This document shows positions 1-12,100 of a stretch of 64,000 bases of DNA, piece by piece; positions within the stretch are counted from its first letter, which is position 1, and each line of letters begins with the position of its first letter. A program made the position numbers and the translations under genes. Under the pieces are notes generated by a model. It did no database searches. It was not told the DNA's origin and saw only the letters and a program-made list of their open reading frames with translations. The stretch comes from Toxoplasma gondii ME49 (lineage: Eukaryota > Apicomplexa > Conoidasida > Eucoccidiorida > Sarcocystidae), in contig NC_031480.1 of the NCBI RefSeq assembly GCF_000006565.2, positions 5,387,170-5,451,169 of the forward strand. Direction: 5' to 3'.

Positions 1-822
1 TCTGTTTTACAACTCGAATGTTTTCTGAGTCGAGTTCAGAGCCGTATGCACATTTACGTGTAGCGAGTGCCCTACCAACTGATTTAGTGCCTAGATGCCC
101 GGGCAGTATTTCCTGTCGGCTCTGTGCGCTTTGAATATCCGAATGTTAATTCTTCAACAGTTTATCACTAGAAATGTAGTCAGTGTATGGGTGATTATTT
201 GGAACCCTCGTCTGACGCACAATCGATGGTGATCTTGAATGTACACGCGCTTGCGGTTTTCTGCTACGGCAATGACGACCGCCAGTCTCACGTTCATACC
301 GTGCCGATGAAAACGAGAGAAGTCCACATCCGCTGAAAACGTCGCATTGCAATGAGAAAAAAAGAAACAAAGCCATGCTACAAAGTGCACCAGCTCAACA
401 GAAACGTTTAAAGTTTGAGGAGCTGGTAGCCGTGCTGCGAAGAAAGCGGATGCGTCAGCCCCCTGCATGCTTCTTTCGCGGGTTAAGCAAGACATGAGGA
501 ACGTTGCCCCCCAGTTTCACAGAGTCCTTTTCAACTTTTTTCTGGACTACAAACGTGCACAAAACTTGCGGTTTTATGTAGACACAACATATGTTGTGGG
601 CTATCTCCATTCTTTCTTCCTTCGCGTCTGTCTGTGAGTTCCTGTTGCCACCGGGCGCTGCTGTCGAGGCTGAGCCGCTTTCAAGGTCCTTGGCTTGCAC
701 GTCTAACTCGACTGCATGTTCTGAGTAGAATAAGAACAGTGTCTTTTTGTTCGCGTGCCAGTGCCGCAGCACTGCCGCAAAAAAGTCTAACGTTCTTTCG
801 CTGTCGTCTTGATGTCGCCATA
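1..822. other. Upstream intergenic region, no gene recognised
   Basis: This stretch precedes the first exon of the EF-hand gene. The open frames in it are short and have no recognisable motif or splice-consistent partner. It probably holds the promoter and 5' leader of the EF-hand gene, but I see no distinct element in it. Confidence 0.4.
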
Positions 823-2383
823 ATGTTTACCACCCCCTTCAATCTTTCGCGACAACGGGTACGAACACGCAAGCTGCCATCTAGTGTAGTGGAGGTGACA
901 CGGACTTTCCTCGTTTGCCATCAAACAAAAGAGAAAATTCCCCGCTTCTAAAGAGGAAGTTGTGTTTCTTAACAGGCTATTTAGCCCGCGGAAGCGCCTA
1001 CAGACCGCGGTGACCTTTGGGTGGTATCGGCAGTGCATCCGTGGTAGTGGTTGCATTATACGCATAGTGTGGCGTGACAGGATTTTCCCCCGCAGAAAAA
1101 GTTTTTTATATCTGTGAAAACACTCTGTATAACTTAGTAGACTGAATCAGTAGCAAGGAGAGGAAAACGTGCCTTTCTGTCCCGATGTACAAAGGCTGTA
1201 TGCTTATGCTTACAAGTATTCAACTTCGCGGCCTACTTCATAAGGACCGAGTTCCGGCAGTCATAAAAGCGGTTCGCTCGTCTGTGTGTGTGCTTGATGT
1301 GCACAGCGCGCCGAGCTGAAGGGCGCCTTTGACGAATTCGACACCAAGAAGACAGGCTACCTGAGTCTGAACCGGTTTGTTTTTTTGCTCAAGTCCATCG
1401 GCGTGAACATTTCCAGAAGAGATCTACTTGCCATCACTGCTGGTGAGCACATCCAAGTCTTCACTTGGTTTTCGTTCCTCTTCCCTGTTGCTGTACCAAC
1501 TTCACTAACAGGACATCGATCTCATGGAACTGTGTGGCAGTGTCGCGGATCGTTCTTCCCAGTGGAAAACCCCGGCGACTTTCTTCCGCGAATTATTGTC
1601 GGCCCAGCATATGTTGAATGACTGGGTGAACGCTTTCTACGCGTGGTGTTGTTGAATGATACTTGGCTTCCTTAATGTTCAGACCGGGTGCGTGCGATAT
1701 CGCCAGCGAATCGCCTTCGTATTCCTGAATGCCGCAGGATTGTGTGGTCCGTGTGCTTGCTGTCCAACTCAGAGAATCGAGAAAGAGGGGATTTCTCTTT
1801 TGAAGACTTCATGACTGTAGCGTCAGTCGTGTACAACGACGTCGCGATCGAGCGGGGTCTGGTGCAGGCTCTCAGACAAATCTGCCCAAAGGGTTCGAAA
1901 ACTGTGTCAACGGCAATACTCCGGGAACACCTTTTGAAACTTGGTACGTTTCAAGCCTGTGCCAGCGCCGCACTGGCTTGCGGATGCCGGCAGTTCGTGA
2001 GAGACGGAGTTCAACATTGCACTAAATTCTGTAGAATCACAGTGCAAGGCTCAGAGCAACTGGACGGGAATCCACCTCATAGCGGGCAAGTAGAAGATTT
2101 ACGGAACAAACATTTTTTGTGAGCATGTTCGTTTTCTGTGGGCTTCTAACGCGCAAGCCCCCTGACAACGATTGGGACATTGCTGCGCATACAGCATGCT
2201 GCCTTCCAGACGGAATGCTTGGTGTAGGCGCGTTGTGAATGGTTTGGTGAATTTGCAGGAATGGGCATCAAACTCACCGAAGAGGAAGTCGACATGTTTC
2301 TGCAGTTCGAGTGTGATCCGAACAGGAAGGGTGTTGTCGACTTTGAGAATTTTGTGTACAGGTTCGTCGATCTACGCGCTTAA
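823..2383 (+). CDS. EF-hand protein, calmodulin/centrin superfamily (4 exons)
   Basis: Exons are 823-858, 1307-1442, 1773-1943 and 2259-2383. All junctions are GT-AG, phases agree, and they sum to 468 nt (155 residues plus TAA). The start is the ATG of MFTTPFNLSRQR; spliced, this reads RQR-RAELKGAFDEFD, the N-terminal arrangement typical of centrin and calmodulin-like proteins. EF-hand 1 is about residues 18-46 (AFDEFDTKKTGYLSLNRF), the middle carries GDFSFEDFM, and the last hand is about 120-150 (LTEEEVDMFLQFECDPNRKG). The loops keep the central Gly but have Lys or Thr at several calcium-ligand positions, so calcium binding may be weak or lost. Proteins of this family act as calcium sensors, centriolar or conoid components, or myosin light chains; the sequence does not say which. 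The fold is clear; the exact family member is not. Confidence 0.85.
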
Positions 2384-5300
2384 ATGGCGTTCAGAAATGT
2401 AGCTGGGAAACTGAATCGTGGATTATGAGAAGCACTCTGAATTGCCCTTCAAGATGCGTGAAACAGGTCGCTATAACACAGCCAGTTTGCTGCCGATGCA
2501 CATTTCCGTTGTGATATTGAAAACACCTCTTTTCCCACGCAGAACGACCACTGAAAACAGTCGGGAGTCCCTGTTCGCCGGTATGGTGCGGAAGCGACAC
2601 GATTCTGACATATTGTTCCAACAACTGCGATTTCTGATGTGTTGTTTCGTCAGGGTTTTACGCGACTAGACGATGGCTCGTCCATTTTTCTGGCTGCGGC
2701 AGGGATGAAAGGCACTACCAAAGTGAATACGATGACAATTGTGCAGCTTGAATAGACACGCTGGTTTTTCGAAAATACGCTGAATACCGCTAATCTTAAT
2801 GCGCACTTACACTGGGTTCCGACAGTTTACGGTGCATAGCTGTGTAGAAAACGCATCTACGCTCCACGGTCTGGCTTCACGCAAAAAAGTTTAAAATGTC
2901 TTGTGTGGGAAGCTTTTTTGACAGACCCTGACGACCTAGCCATGTGCCTTGCGAAAGCAGGATGTTCTTTTTCACAGGACGGTCGGAACGGTTGCGAAAT
3001 ATTACTTGTATGGACTTCTTTTGCGCTCGAACTCTTGTGGTACACTGACAGGTTCAGGTCCGATATGTGGCGGTTCCACCTGTGCCGCTGCTTTTTGAAC
3101 TCCGTTAACAGGCACCGTTAATTTTCCGGTTCACTGATCCACTCTTCGTGTTTTTGAGCTGGGATTCGTGTTACTGACCTTTCGCGCGAATGAAGAGGAT
3201 CTTTCAGGCTTTTGCCACAACGTTCAAATCTGGCGTATAATACTGATAACAGACAAGGGAGGGCATTCGTCTCGGTTGGCGTTTTGAGCCAAGCCTCCGT
3301 AAATCGCACAGTTGATAACAGACAAGGAAGGGCATTCGTCTCGGTTGGCGTTTTGAACCGAGCCTCCGTAAATCGCACATCTCGTCGCAGTGTGATACTT
3401 ACCTAGGCGAAGCACGAGACGTTCACAATTTCGACTTGGGAAAATGTGACGTGTCTCTGCTACACAAATCGTCGCGTTCTGTCAGACGCCGCGCTTCATT
3501 CACATTGTGTGTGGTTAAGAATGAAGAAACACCATTTAAAGAGTCATTTTATCGTCCTATGTGCGAAAGAGTGACAGGCTGTTAGAGTATTGTCACTGCG
3601 AACCCAGTGCCCTCCCTGCAGCCGGACGTGACGCGTCTCTTGGTAATAGACCTAGTGAAGAAACACCAACTTATCACAAAGTTGGTTTTTGCTTTTGCAG
3701 CCGTACCTCTCATGTCTAGTTCTCTTTGCTGTCGATGCGATGCCAAGAGCAAATACGGCTGATAAGTTAACCTAACTTTTTCTCATTCTGTTTAGTAGCA
3801 CCCCATCTTGTCTCACTAGCCCACAGTTTTGGCACAGCTATGCAGGGCAGTACGACACTGCAAATTGGCGAACTTCACCCGCAATGCCGAAGCAGCAGGA
3901 GACAAATGTGTGAGTAAGGCTCTCGTCCTCAGCGACTTTGCGCCATCACCTGGTTAACTTGTTTCGGCATGCTTGTACGATTATTGCCTCAATGTATTAC
4001 CAACGAAGGTATGCAGCACTTCCGAGGATCACTGACATAGTTGTCCAAATTAAATCGACTAATTCTATCAATGAATCCGTCTCGTAGGGTTCTTCGATTT
4101 CCTCGGGTCTTCGACAGGGCTACGAACTCGCATCGTCTAACTCTTTCGGTGAATTCGGAACCAAGGTGGCTAGCGTGTCCAACGCTCCCTAACAGAGCTC
4201 TCAAATGGCACCGTGTACGCCTCTCTTGCACTACAAATTAAGCTGCGTAGTATTTTCTGTGCTCGTAACACCGCAATTTATAATATATGGTACATGAACG
4301 GTAGCTTCTAGCTCGTAACTGTCTGTCAGTAACTAGTGGATTGTTTGTACGAAGACTGTATCAATGCATTACCGATTAGGGCGTTTCGCATCTCCTATGG
4401 TCATTTGTATGACAGCAATCTATTCATATCGTACGAACGAAGTCGACGATCAGGTTGGTTCCCCCGGAATCGTCGTTGAAGCTACCAGTACGCACAAGCA
4501 ATTTCGCTGGATTGACAAACGACTAGAAAGAAGAGACGATTTGCACGCCCATTTGTAAACGCTCTCTTTTCTGCGCCAATCCGGTACGGCTAGGTTAGTC
4601 CCTCTCCTGCGATTGGTTACCAAGAAACTCGCTGGTAGGTCGAGAGCCCGGTTTGACAAGGTGGAAGAAGTCAGATTAACCGTGCCACGTCCTGTGTGCG
4701 AATTTTTCGTCTGCATCTGAGGAGAGGTACGAACCCCCCAGAAACAGGAGTTTCCTGTCTCGACAATCGGTTGGTAGCTCGTCTCAGAAAGACCAGAAGC
4801 TGGGCTAGCTTTCAGTTTTCTAACTTTTGCGGCGCTCGCAGTTTCGTGGTAGGCACAGCCCACCAGCTCGCTGCCTCCATCTCCCCCCCCCCTCTGGGAA
4901 CTAGACGGCGCGCACGCTGTCCTGGAAATCGGCGCGTTTTCACGCTGCTGTCGGAAATCGACTAGACGTCTGGGGAATTTTAGACTTTTCTGGAGGTCCA
5001 TTCAAGCAAAGCAACTTTTTGCGTCGTTCCAGAGATTTTTTTCGAAAGGACTGCGGCCTTGTGCCCGTTCCATCTATCCACAGATTGCAGACACGCGTGT
5101 CCCTGCTGTCTCTGCTGCTGAATGCTGAGGTGTGCCGAGAGGCGACTTAACCTGCCACCTGACCATTTTCCCGCCTCTGCTATTTGAAGAAAAGATGTCA
5201 CAAGTGTCAAGGGTTCCATTTTCATTTAAAGAGCCGACGGAAATGCCCGAGCTCCTCAACTGCCCTGTACAACTTGCTAGCCGACGGCGGTTCGTATCTT

Positions 5301-6106
5301 TGCACAGGCGACCCGTTCTTACTTCCAGGAGTTTCTGCGAAGTCTTGTACTTTTCTCTGCAAGCGTCGTTTCGCGTTGCCATCTCTGACGAGCATTCACA
5401 TGCTTCGTAGCTCTGACTCCAGTCCTTACACACCCAGTCGTCCTTCTCAATGCGAAGTCAAAGGCGGTGCTCCACGCGCGCGCCACAAACGCTGTCCGTC
5501 TGTTCCTGCCGGGCGAGGACCTTTTTCGTCGCAGAAGCTTCCGCTCTGCCGCGCATATTCCCGCAAACGTCTGACAGACTGCAATGCAGCCACGGCAGCA
5601 TCCTCCCAGTCGGACTCAGGTTGAAGTATACTCTGAGAAGCATTGGCCGCTCGGTGTTCCACCTTCCTTCCCCATCTCTGCGGAGACTCCGCACGGACTG
5701 TTCCCCGGGAGATCTGTCGCAAGGAACACGATTTATCGTTTTTTTCTGTGAGAGGAAGCGGGTATGTGCTTTCAAGGGCTCCCGGACCTTCGAGACACCA
5801 CCGGAACGCCCTCTCCTCTGGCTTTTCAAGAGTTCGTATGTCTGTCCAGTTGCCGCAATGTCAAAACACTCTCATGCTGGGTTTTAAATATTACTCACCC
5901 AAATTTTGTTCACTAAAACGCTTCGCGTTTCGGTGTAGTTGGTTCAGGGGTCGCCTCGCGGCGTTCCACCCTGTAGCGCCACCCCTATCCGACATTTCCA
6001 CACGTTTGTTTTTCGCCGCCTTTCCCCGAGTTCTGCACACCTTGTTTGCGTCTCATTTCATTCGGAAAGTGACTGCTTTCCCACAGAGTCGCCGGTAGTC
6101 GCGAGA
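2384..6106. other. Intergenic region with a 69-bp tandem duplication
   Basis: About 3.7 kb between the EF-hand gene and the WD40 gene. No frame shows a recognisable domain or convincing splice sites. It contains a two-copy 69-bp direct repeat (3244-3381). The last few hundred bases probably carry the promoter and leader of the WD40 gene. Confidence 0.4.
3244..3381. repeat. Two-copy tandem repeat, 69-bp unit
   Basis: The unit beginning TGATAACAGACAAGG starts at 3244 and again at 3313. The copies differ at only a few positions (GGGAGGG against GGAAGGG, GAGCCAA against GAACCGA), which suggests a fairly recent local duplication in non-coding DNA. Confidence 0.9.
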
Positions 6107-9100
6107 ATGTGGCCGGCTGCGGCGCCGTCGTCCTGCTCCTCTCGAGAGGGGGGGTTTGTCACCGCGTCTCCGTTGATCTCTGGCGACTGCGGCCGAGATG
6201 CGTGTGAAGCGCAAGCGGATTCTTCGCCTTGGCATTCAAACGCGAAAAGGAGAAAAAAAAGTCACTCGTCCCTGCCTCCCTTCCGCCCGACGCCCTTCAC
6301 ACGGGGCCGAGCCCCCGATTCGCATTCGCCTACTGCGGCACCTCGGTCTGCTTCTCCAGCGCATGCGCTCTCTTCCCTGTTGTCAAGAAACGCATTTCCA
6401 CGCCACATGCCGCCCGCAGGTCCGTCGCTCTCCTTCGGCGCATGCGCGATCGCTGCAGATGCGGCGGCTCCTGCAAAGTGCTTGTCCCTCGGTTTCTCCG
6501 CGGGATCTGGAACTTGGAGGACTCGCGGCAGTCCAGATAACAGGGTGGACACACTGACGACGCAACATGCCCCCTGGCTGCGCGACGTGGACACCGCAGA
6601 AAACAGTATCGCGGACGAACTGCATCGCGTGAGGTGCTGCGTAGCGGCTGGCGAGAGAGCTAACTGGTTCTTTTCTGAGGACCGCAGCCTGCTCTCTCTG
6701 GAAGCCGGCGACGTTGCGGACGACCCAGAGACTGCATGCGCGTCTCCCGGGGTGCGGGGGAACATTGCCCTCCCGTCTCTGCTCGTCAGCAATCGAATGC
6801 ATGGTTCCTCTCGCCTCGGAGGCGAAGCGGAAGGAAGCGTCTCTCCGGAGAGAATGGAGAAAGCCAGTAGACGACCGACACGGACGCGCCGTGGTTTTGC
6901 GGCCTTTCTTCTGGACGCCGAGGTTCCGGCTTCGTTCCTCGACAATCGGTGCGGACCGACAGGACGGTCGTCGGCGCTCAACTCGAGGGCTCTGGATACG
7001 CGCTCGATGTTCGCGGAGAGCTTCGCAGAGACAGACACCAAGGACGTGACTAGTTCCTGGACAGACGCCACCTTCCGCTGCGGTCTTCTGGGAACGCGCA
7101 GAAACGGGTGAGCTCTCGCGCGGACAGGCTTCTCAGAGTGTGCGTCAAGTCTTGCATGTGTGTTATTTGCATGCAAGCTGTATCTAGAATCGGAGAGACG
7201 CCGGGTGTGAAATTGCTTGCAGGAAAAGAAATTTCATCTTGGAACTCCGTGCACAAGCCTCGGCTTGCCGGGTCCCGTAATGCGCTCTGTGGACTGGACA
7301 CCCGCAGCGTGTGCGGTGTATGCACACCGGAGCCGGGCGCGCGGGCGACCAGAATATTCACCCACAGTCTCTAGCCCATATCGTTTTTAAGATCAGCACC
7401 ACACGATGTTGCGGTGTGTTTTTCCTCTCCGTTTCTCCTGTTTCTCGTGAAAACGCTAGTCCTCTTTCCCCTGGGACCGTAGTATCTACACACGAGTCTT
7501 CACCGCTCTCTGGCGCTCCTTCCAGCCGTCGTCAGTAGCCGGGACTTCCCTGCAGAGTTGCCCGGCCCTTTTGATTCCGTTTGCGCTTCAGATCCGTGGA
7601 GCTGCGTGCACTGAACCGAGAGGCGTATCGACGCTTCGGGGTGAGTCGCCTGTGGCCGAGCAAGCCGCGGAGAAACTTGGATCTTCCGGACTCGGTGCTC
7701 CATCCGTTTCCTGCGCTCCCGATGGACTGGTCTGCAAAGAAGGGATTCTTCGCCACGGCGCTTCTCTCGCGGCTGTACATCGCAAACACCGACGAGTCCT
7801 GTGCGCCGGAAGGCGGCGCGCTCTGTCTCTGGGACACAGCAGTGCCCAGGGGAGTCTACGACCCTCACGCCGGGCAGTTCCTGCCTCTCGCCGCTCTGGA
7901 GGCGTCTGCGGAGTCGCCGTCTGCGTCGCAAGCCGAAGGAGACACCCGCGCGGCGGGCGTCTCGCAGCACTCCGCCTTGCCTGGGTTTTTCCGGGGGCCG
8001 CGCGGCGCGGAACGCGCGGGGAGAGAGCAGGCGAGGGAGAGCGAACCGTGCGTCAGTGAGGCGGCGTCGACGCTCTCGCAATCCCAAGAGTGTTCTCCCT
8101 TCCCCTTCGGGGCCTCCCAAGACTTTGCGTTTCTCTCGGCTTCCGCGAGATCCACCACCCGTCGCCACTCCCTTCTCCGCACCTCGTCCTCGGGGCCGTC
8201 CCCCGACGGCCTTCAAAGCCCACCTGCTCTTTTTCTCCCGTCAGGTTCTTCGTGTGCCTGTTCTCGACGCCCCGCATCAGCTGGACTCTCTTCGTCTTGC
8301 TCCTGTGCTCTCGGGTCGCCGTTTCCACTCCTGCTTTCGCCCGTCCCGAGGGACGAGGAGGCAGCCGGCAGCCTCGAGGCTCTCTGTCGAGAGCGGAGAT
8401 CCCGGGGGTCTGTTCACCAGTCGGTTTTCGTGTCTCCAGGTGTCGCGACATCCCGTACGAGCGAGGAACAGCCGGAAGGAGGCCTCGAGCGTCTTCGGCC
8501 GTCGTGGGCTCCGGCGTCCCTGCCTCCCTCCAACGCTTCTGCCACGATTCTCCAGTCTCTCGCTGCGTTTCTCCGACCGTCGTTGTCCGTGACGTCGCCT
8601 CCGGGCCTCCCTGAACCCCCGCAAGCGTCCCCGCCGGCGGCCGCTGTCTCTGCTGCGCCTCCACTCCCTCTTCGTCTCCCCTCTCTTTCGCCCCGCGCCC
8701 TCGCTCCGCCAGCCGGTGTTCCCGCGGGAGCTCCCGCGTTCAATCCGATGGTCACTGCTGTGCGCTTCTCGCGGACAGACGAGGCAGTTCTCGCGGTGGG
8801 CTTCGAAAGCGGAGAAGTTGAGATTTGGGCGCCTTTCCCAGCGACGGAGTCTCCGCTGGCGTCCAGGCCCTCGCGGCTGACGCGTCCCCTATGCGTCTCG
8901 AGAGAGGCTGTCTCGGACCCTCGAGTGTTCGGCGCAGGTTGGAGCAGCTTGCAGCCTGTCCGTGGAAAGGCGAGTGCAGGTGCGTGCGAGAAAGAACTGC
9001 AAGGAGAGAACTCAGGCGCGAATGCCACGGAGAGAACAGGGCGCCGCGGTGATGCCTGTCGACAGGCGAGAGAGAACTGGAGAGCAGACGCGGGGAGAGG

Positions 9101-12100
9101 AAGCGAAGCGCAGGGTGCAAGAGGGCGAGTGAGAGAGGGCGGTGAGGCGAGAGAAGGGGGTGTTCCCCGCGACTTAAACAGAGGGGAGGCTACCCCAGGA
9201 GGTAGAGATGAAGGCGGAAAGGGAGTCCGAGATGGAGAAAGCAGCGGTTTCTCTGCGAAGCGCCCTTCGTGGAGGCCGGAAGAAAACAGCCCCGTCGTCT
9301 CGCTCACGTGGCACCCTTCGGTCCTCCTGCTTGCATCGGGGCATGCCAGCGGAATTGTCATTCTCTGGAGATTTTGCGAGAAGACGGAGAGACCCGAGAC
9401 GTCGCGGAGGTTCGAATTTGTACAGGGAGATCGTCCCTGGATGCAGAGCGACGACGAAAACGCAAATCTCCTTTTTCTCGAGAAACGCTTCCCAAGAGTG
9501 CCCTCGCACGAAGATAAGATCGCCACGAATCTACAAATGATTCGTCTCCACGTTCTTCGTGTCGATCTCATCTCGTTTGCTCCATCCTCTGTCTCCTCGT
9601 CTGTCTCTGCTTCGCTCTCTCCTCTCTCTTCTTTGTCTCCGTTTTCTTCCTGCGTGGCTTCGTGTTTGCCTGCGATTCAATCGCCGGCTTGGGAGCAGAG
9701 GCGAAGGTCCCCGTGCGGGTCTGAAGAAGCGCTGGAAGCGAGGCGGTGGGCTTCCGAGTCCCTCAGAGCCTTCACATCTTGTGAAGGCTCTGAGGGAACT
9801 ACGACTCCTAAGAATCCAGGCGAAGAGGACAAAGTTTTTACCGAGTGGCCAGTCTGCATGGCGTGGGACGGGCAGGGCGAGTGTCTGGTTATCGGCGGGA
9901 GTCGAGGCTCTCTGACGTTCTTTGCTCTCTCGCATCTGTGCGACTACCTCCGCAATGTGGATCGCTTGCAGTCTCGCTTCTCGTGGCACTTGAACGTTTT
10001 GAAGAACGGCTTCCTCGCCCTACAAAACTCCGGCCTTTCCGATGACGCCTCTCACGCGGAGACCCCTTCACCGCTCACGCCCTCGAGGGTGGACAGCTTC
10101 TCAGACGGAGTTGAGAGAACACGCAGAAGCTCTCCGCGAGTCGAGGAGCACCAGACGAGCTCGAGAGAGGAAAAAGCTGCGACAGCAGCGGCGTCCAAAA
10201 CTGTCTCGTCTCCCCTCGCTCCGAGCTCCTCTACGCAGCACGGACCGACGCGCCTCGCCGCCTCGTCGGCTGTCGCAACTTCTTCGCTGCTGAACAACCT
10301 CGAGATTCGCGAGCAAAGGAACGGCGTATCCAGACGAGGAGTGGGGGCATGGAGTCCGAGCACAGAGAACAGAAGAGACTGTCTCCTCTCTGACGACGAA
10401 GCGCCTTCTCACTCGAAGTCCTCCTTCGCAGACTGCCTTCCCGGGCTCCTCGCCACGGTCAGCGACGCCTCCACGCGTACTGGCTCCTCGCCGCCAGACA
10501 CTCCACAGGGTGTATGTACACCTGGCAGAGCAGTGGTGGGAGGCGCGGGGGCCTTCGCCCTCAAGTCGTTCTCCAGGGCGTCGGAAGAGGCGAGGAAGAC
10601 TGAAAAGGAGAACACGGCTGAGAAGGAGAAGAACGAGGAATCGACGAGTGGAAAGGCGAGGAAGGATGGAACGCAAGGATGCGACGGAGGCGATGATAGA
10701 GCGAGAGGGAAAGCGAGAGAGATGAATGCAGAGATGTCGATGAGGAGCGAAGCGTGCGAGGAGAGAAACGATGGAGCCTTCTGTCCGAGCGGAGCGGCAC
10801 AGAGGCGAGGTGGAGAGACTGGTGAAGATCGCCGACTCTCAGGAACGGAAGAAGCCGTCGAGATCGAAAGCGAGAACTCGAAAGGACTTCTTTCTCCGAA
10901 GCTGCCGAACCTCAGAAATCCGACATCCTGCGAAGACGAGGGAAGTGGGGGGGACCCGGTGGATTCGCCAGTTCTACCTGTGTTGCTCGGCCGAGAGAAA
11001 GCGACGAGAAACGTCGCCTCGGCGCGGAGCTGCGGAGCCCCCCCAGGCGCCCGGGGGACTCTTGAGTGGAGAGAGAGCAGCGAGCAGGAGAGAGTGGGCC
11101 TTCTGAAGGAAGGACGCGGGCGGGAGGCGGGGGTCGACGTTGCAGGAGATGCGAGGCGCGAGTTCCTGGAGCAAGAGCACAGGACCTTCTCGTGCTTTCA
11201 CCGGGCACACGAGTCCCTTCTGCTCTCCTTTCTGCCCGAGAGAACGCCTGGAAACGTTCGCGTCAAAGCTGGGCTGTTTGCGGCTCGCGCCGCGCCACCC
11301 TGCCTGCATGCACGCAGGAGACGTCCCAAAGAAGCGACCGCAGAAAAAAGCAGAGAGAGACGAGACGAAGGCAGCGAGGCTCGGGACCGCCGTGGGTTCT
11401 GTCGGGAGGTCCTGGGAGTCCGAAACCTGCTGGGCCGAGCGCATGCAGGAGGCGTCACGGCGCTCGAGTGGTGCGTCCACGACGCTTCTGTCCTCGTGAC
11501 AGCAGGCGAAGAATTTGAGGAAGGGGAGACAGAGAGCGAAGAGAAAGTCGCGAACGACAGGGACGCGGAGCGACGGCTCGCAGGCAGCAGCGTGGCTCTG
11601 TGGAGAATCAAAGAAGGCAGGCGATACGAGGCAGATCTCCTCTTCGCCATTCGTCTCGAGGGCTTGGTACGCGCTTGCCACCGGAATCGCGGGGTTGACA
11701 CGCCACTGGAGACGGCAAGATATTTCGGGGTGGAAGAGCCATTCTGTTTTGCGCTGCCGGGGAACTCCAGAGCGTTCGCGTCCCCCCGAATCGACAGTCC
11801 TTGTCGCGATGGGTGTCCATCACCTTTCATGGGTGTTCGTTTCTCTTCCGTGTCTCGCGCTCTCGGATTTCCCCTCTCTTTCTCTCTCAATCGACGTCGC
11901 CGTCCAGCTCTTCTGTTTCGGATTCTCTCTGCGTATCACTCCTCTTCGTTCGCGTACCTCCCCTTCACGTGCGATGGAGTTTCCTCTGTGCAAAAACGTT
12001 TGCGCTGCCTTTTTTTGCATCCCGGGAGTCGCATATTGCCCCTTTGCGTTTTTCAGGTGACGTCGATGCTCTGGAGTCACTTGACAGGCGAGCTTCTCAT

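Noticed and set aside
11667..12056. Reading through the 390-nt second intron of the WD40 gene
   Set aside because: It has no stop and is divisible by three, but its translation lacks family features. Removing it joins LEGL directly to VTSMLWSHLTGEL, as in Cdc20/Cdh1 blades.
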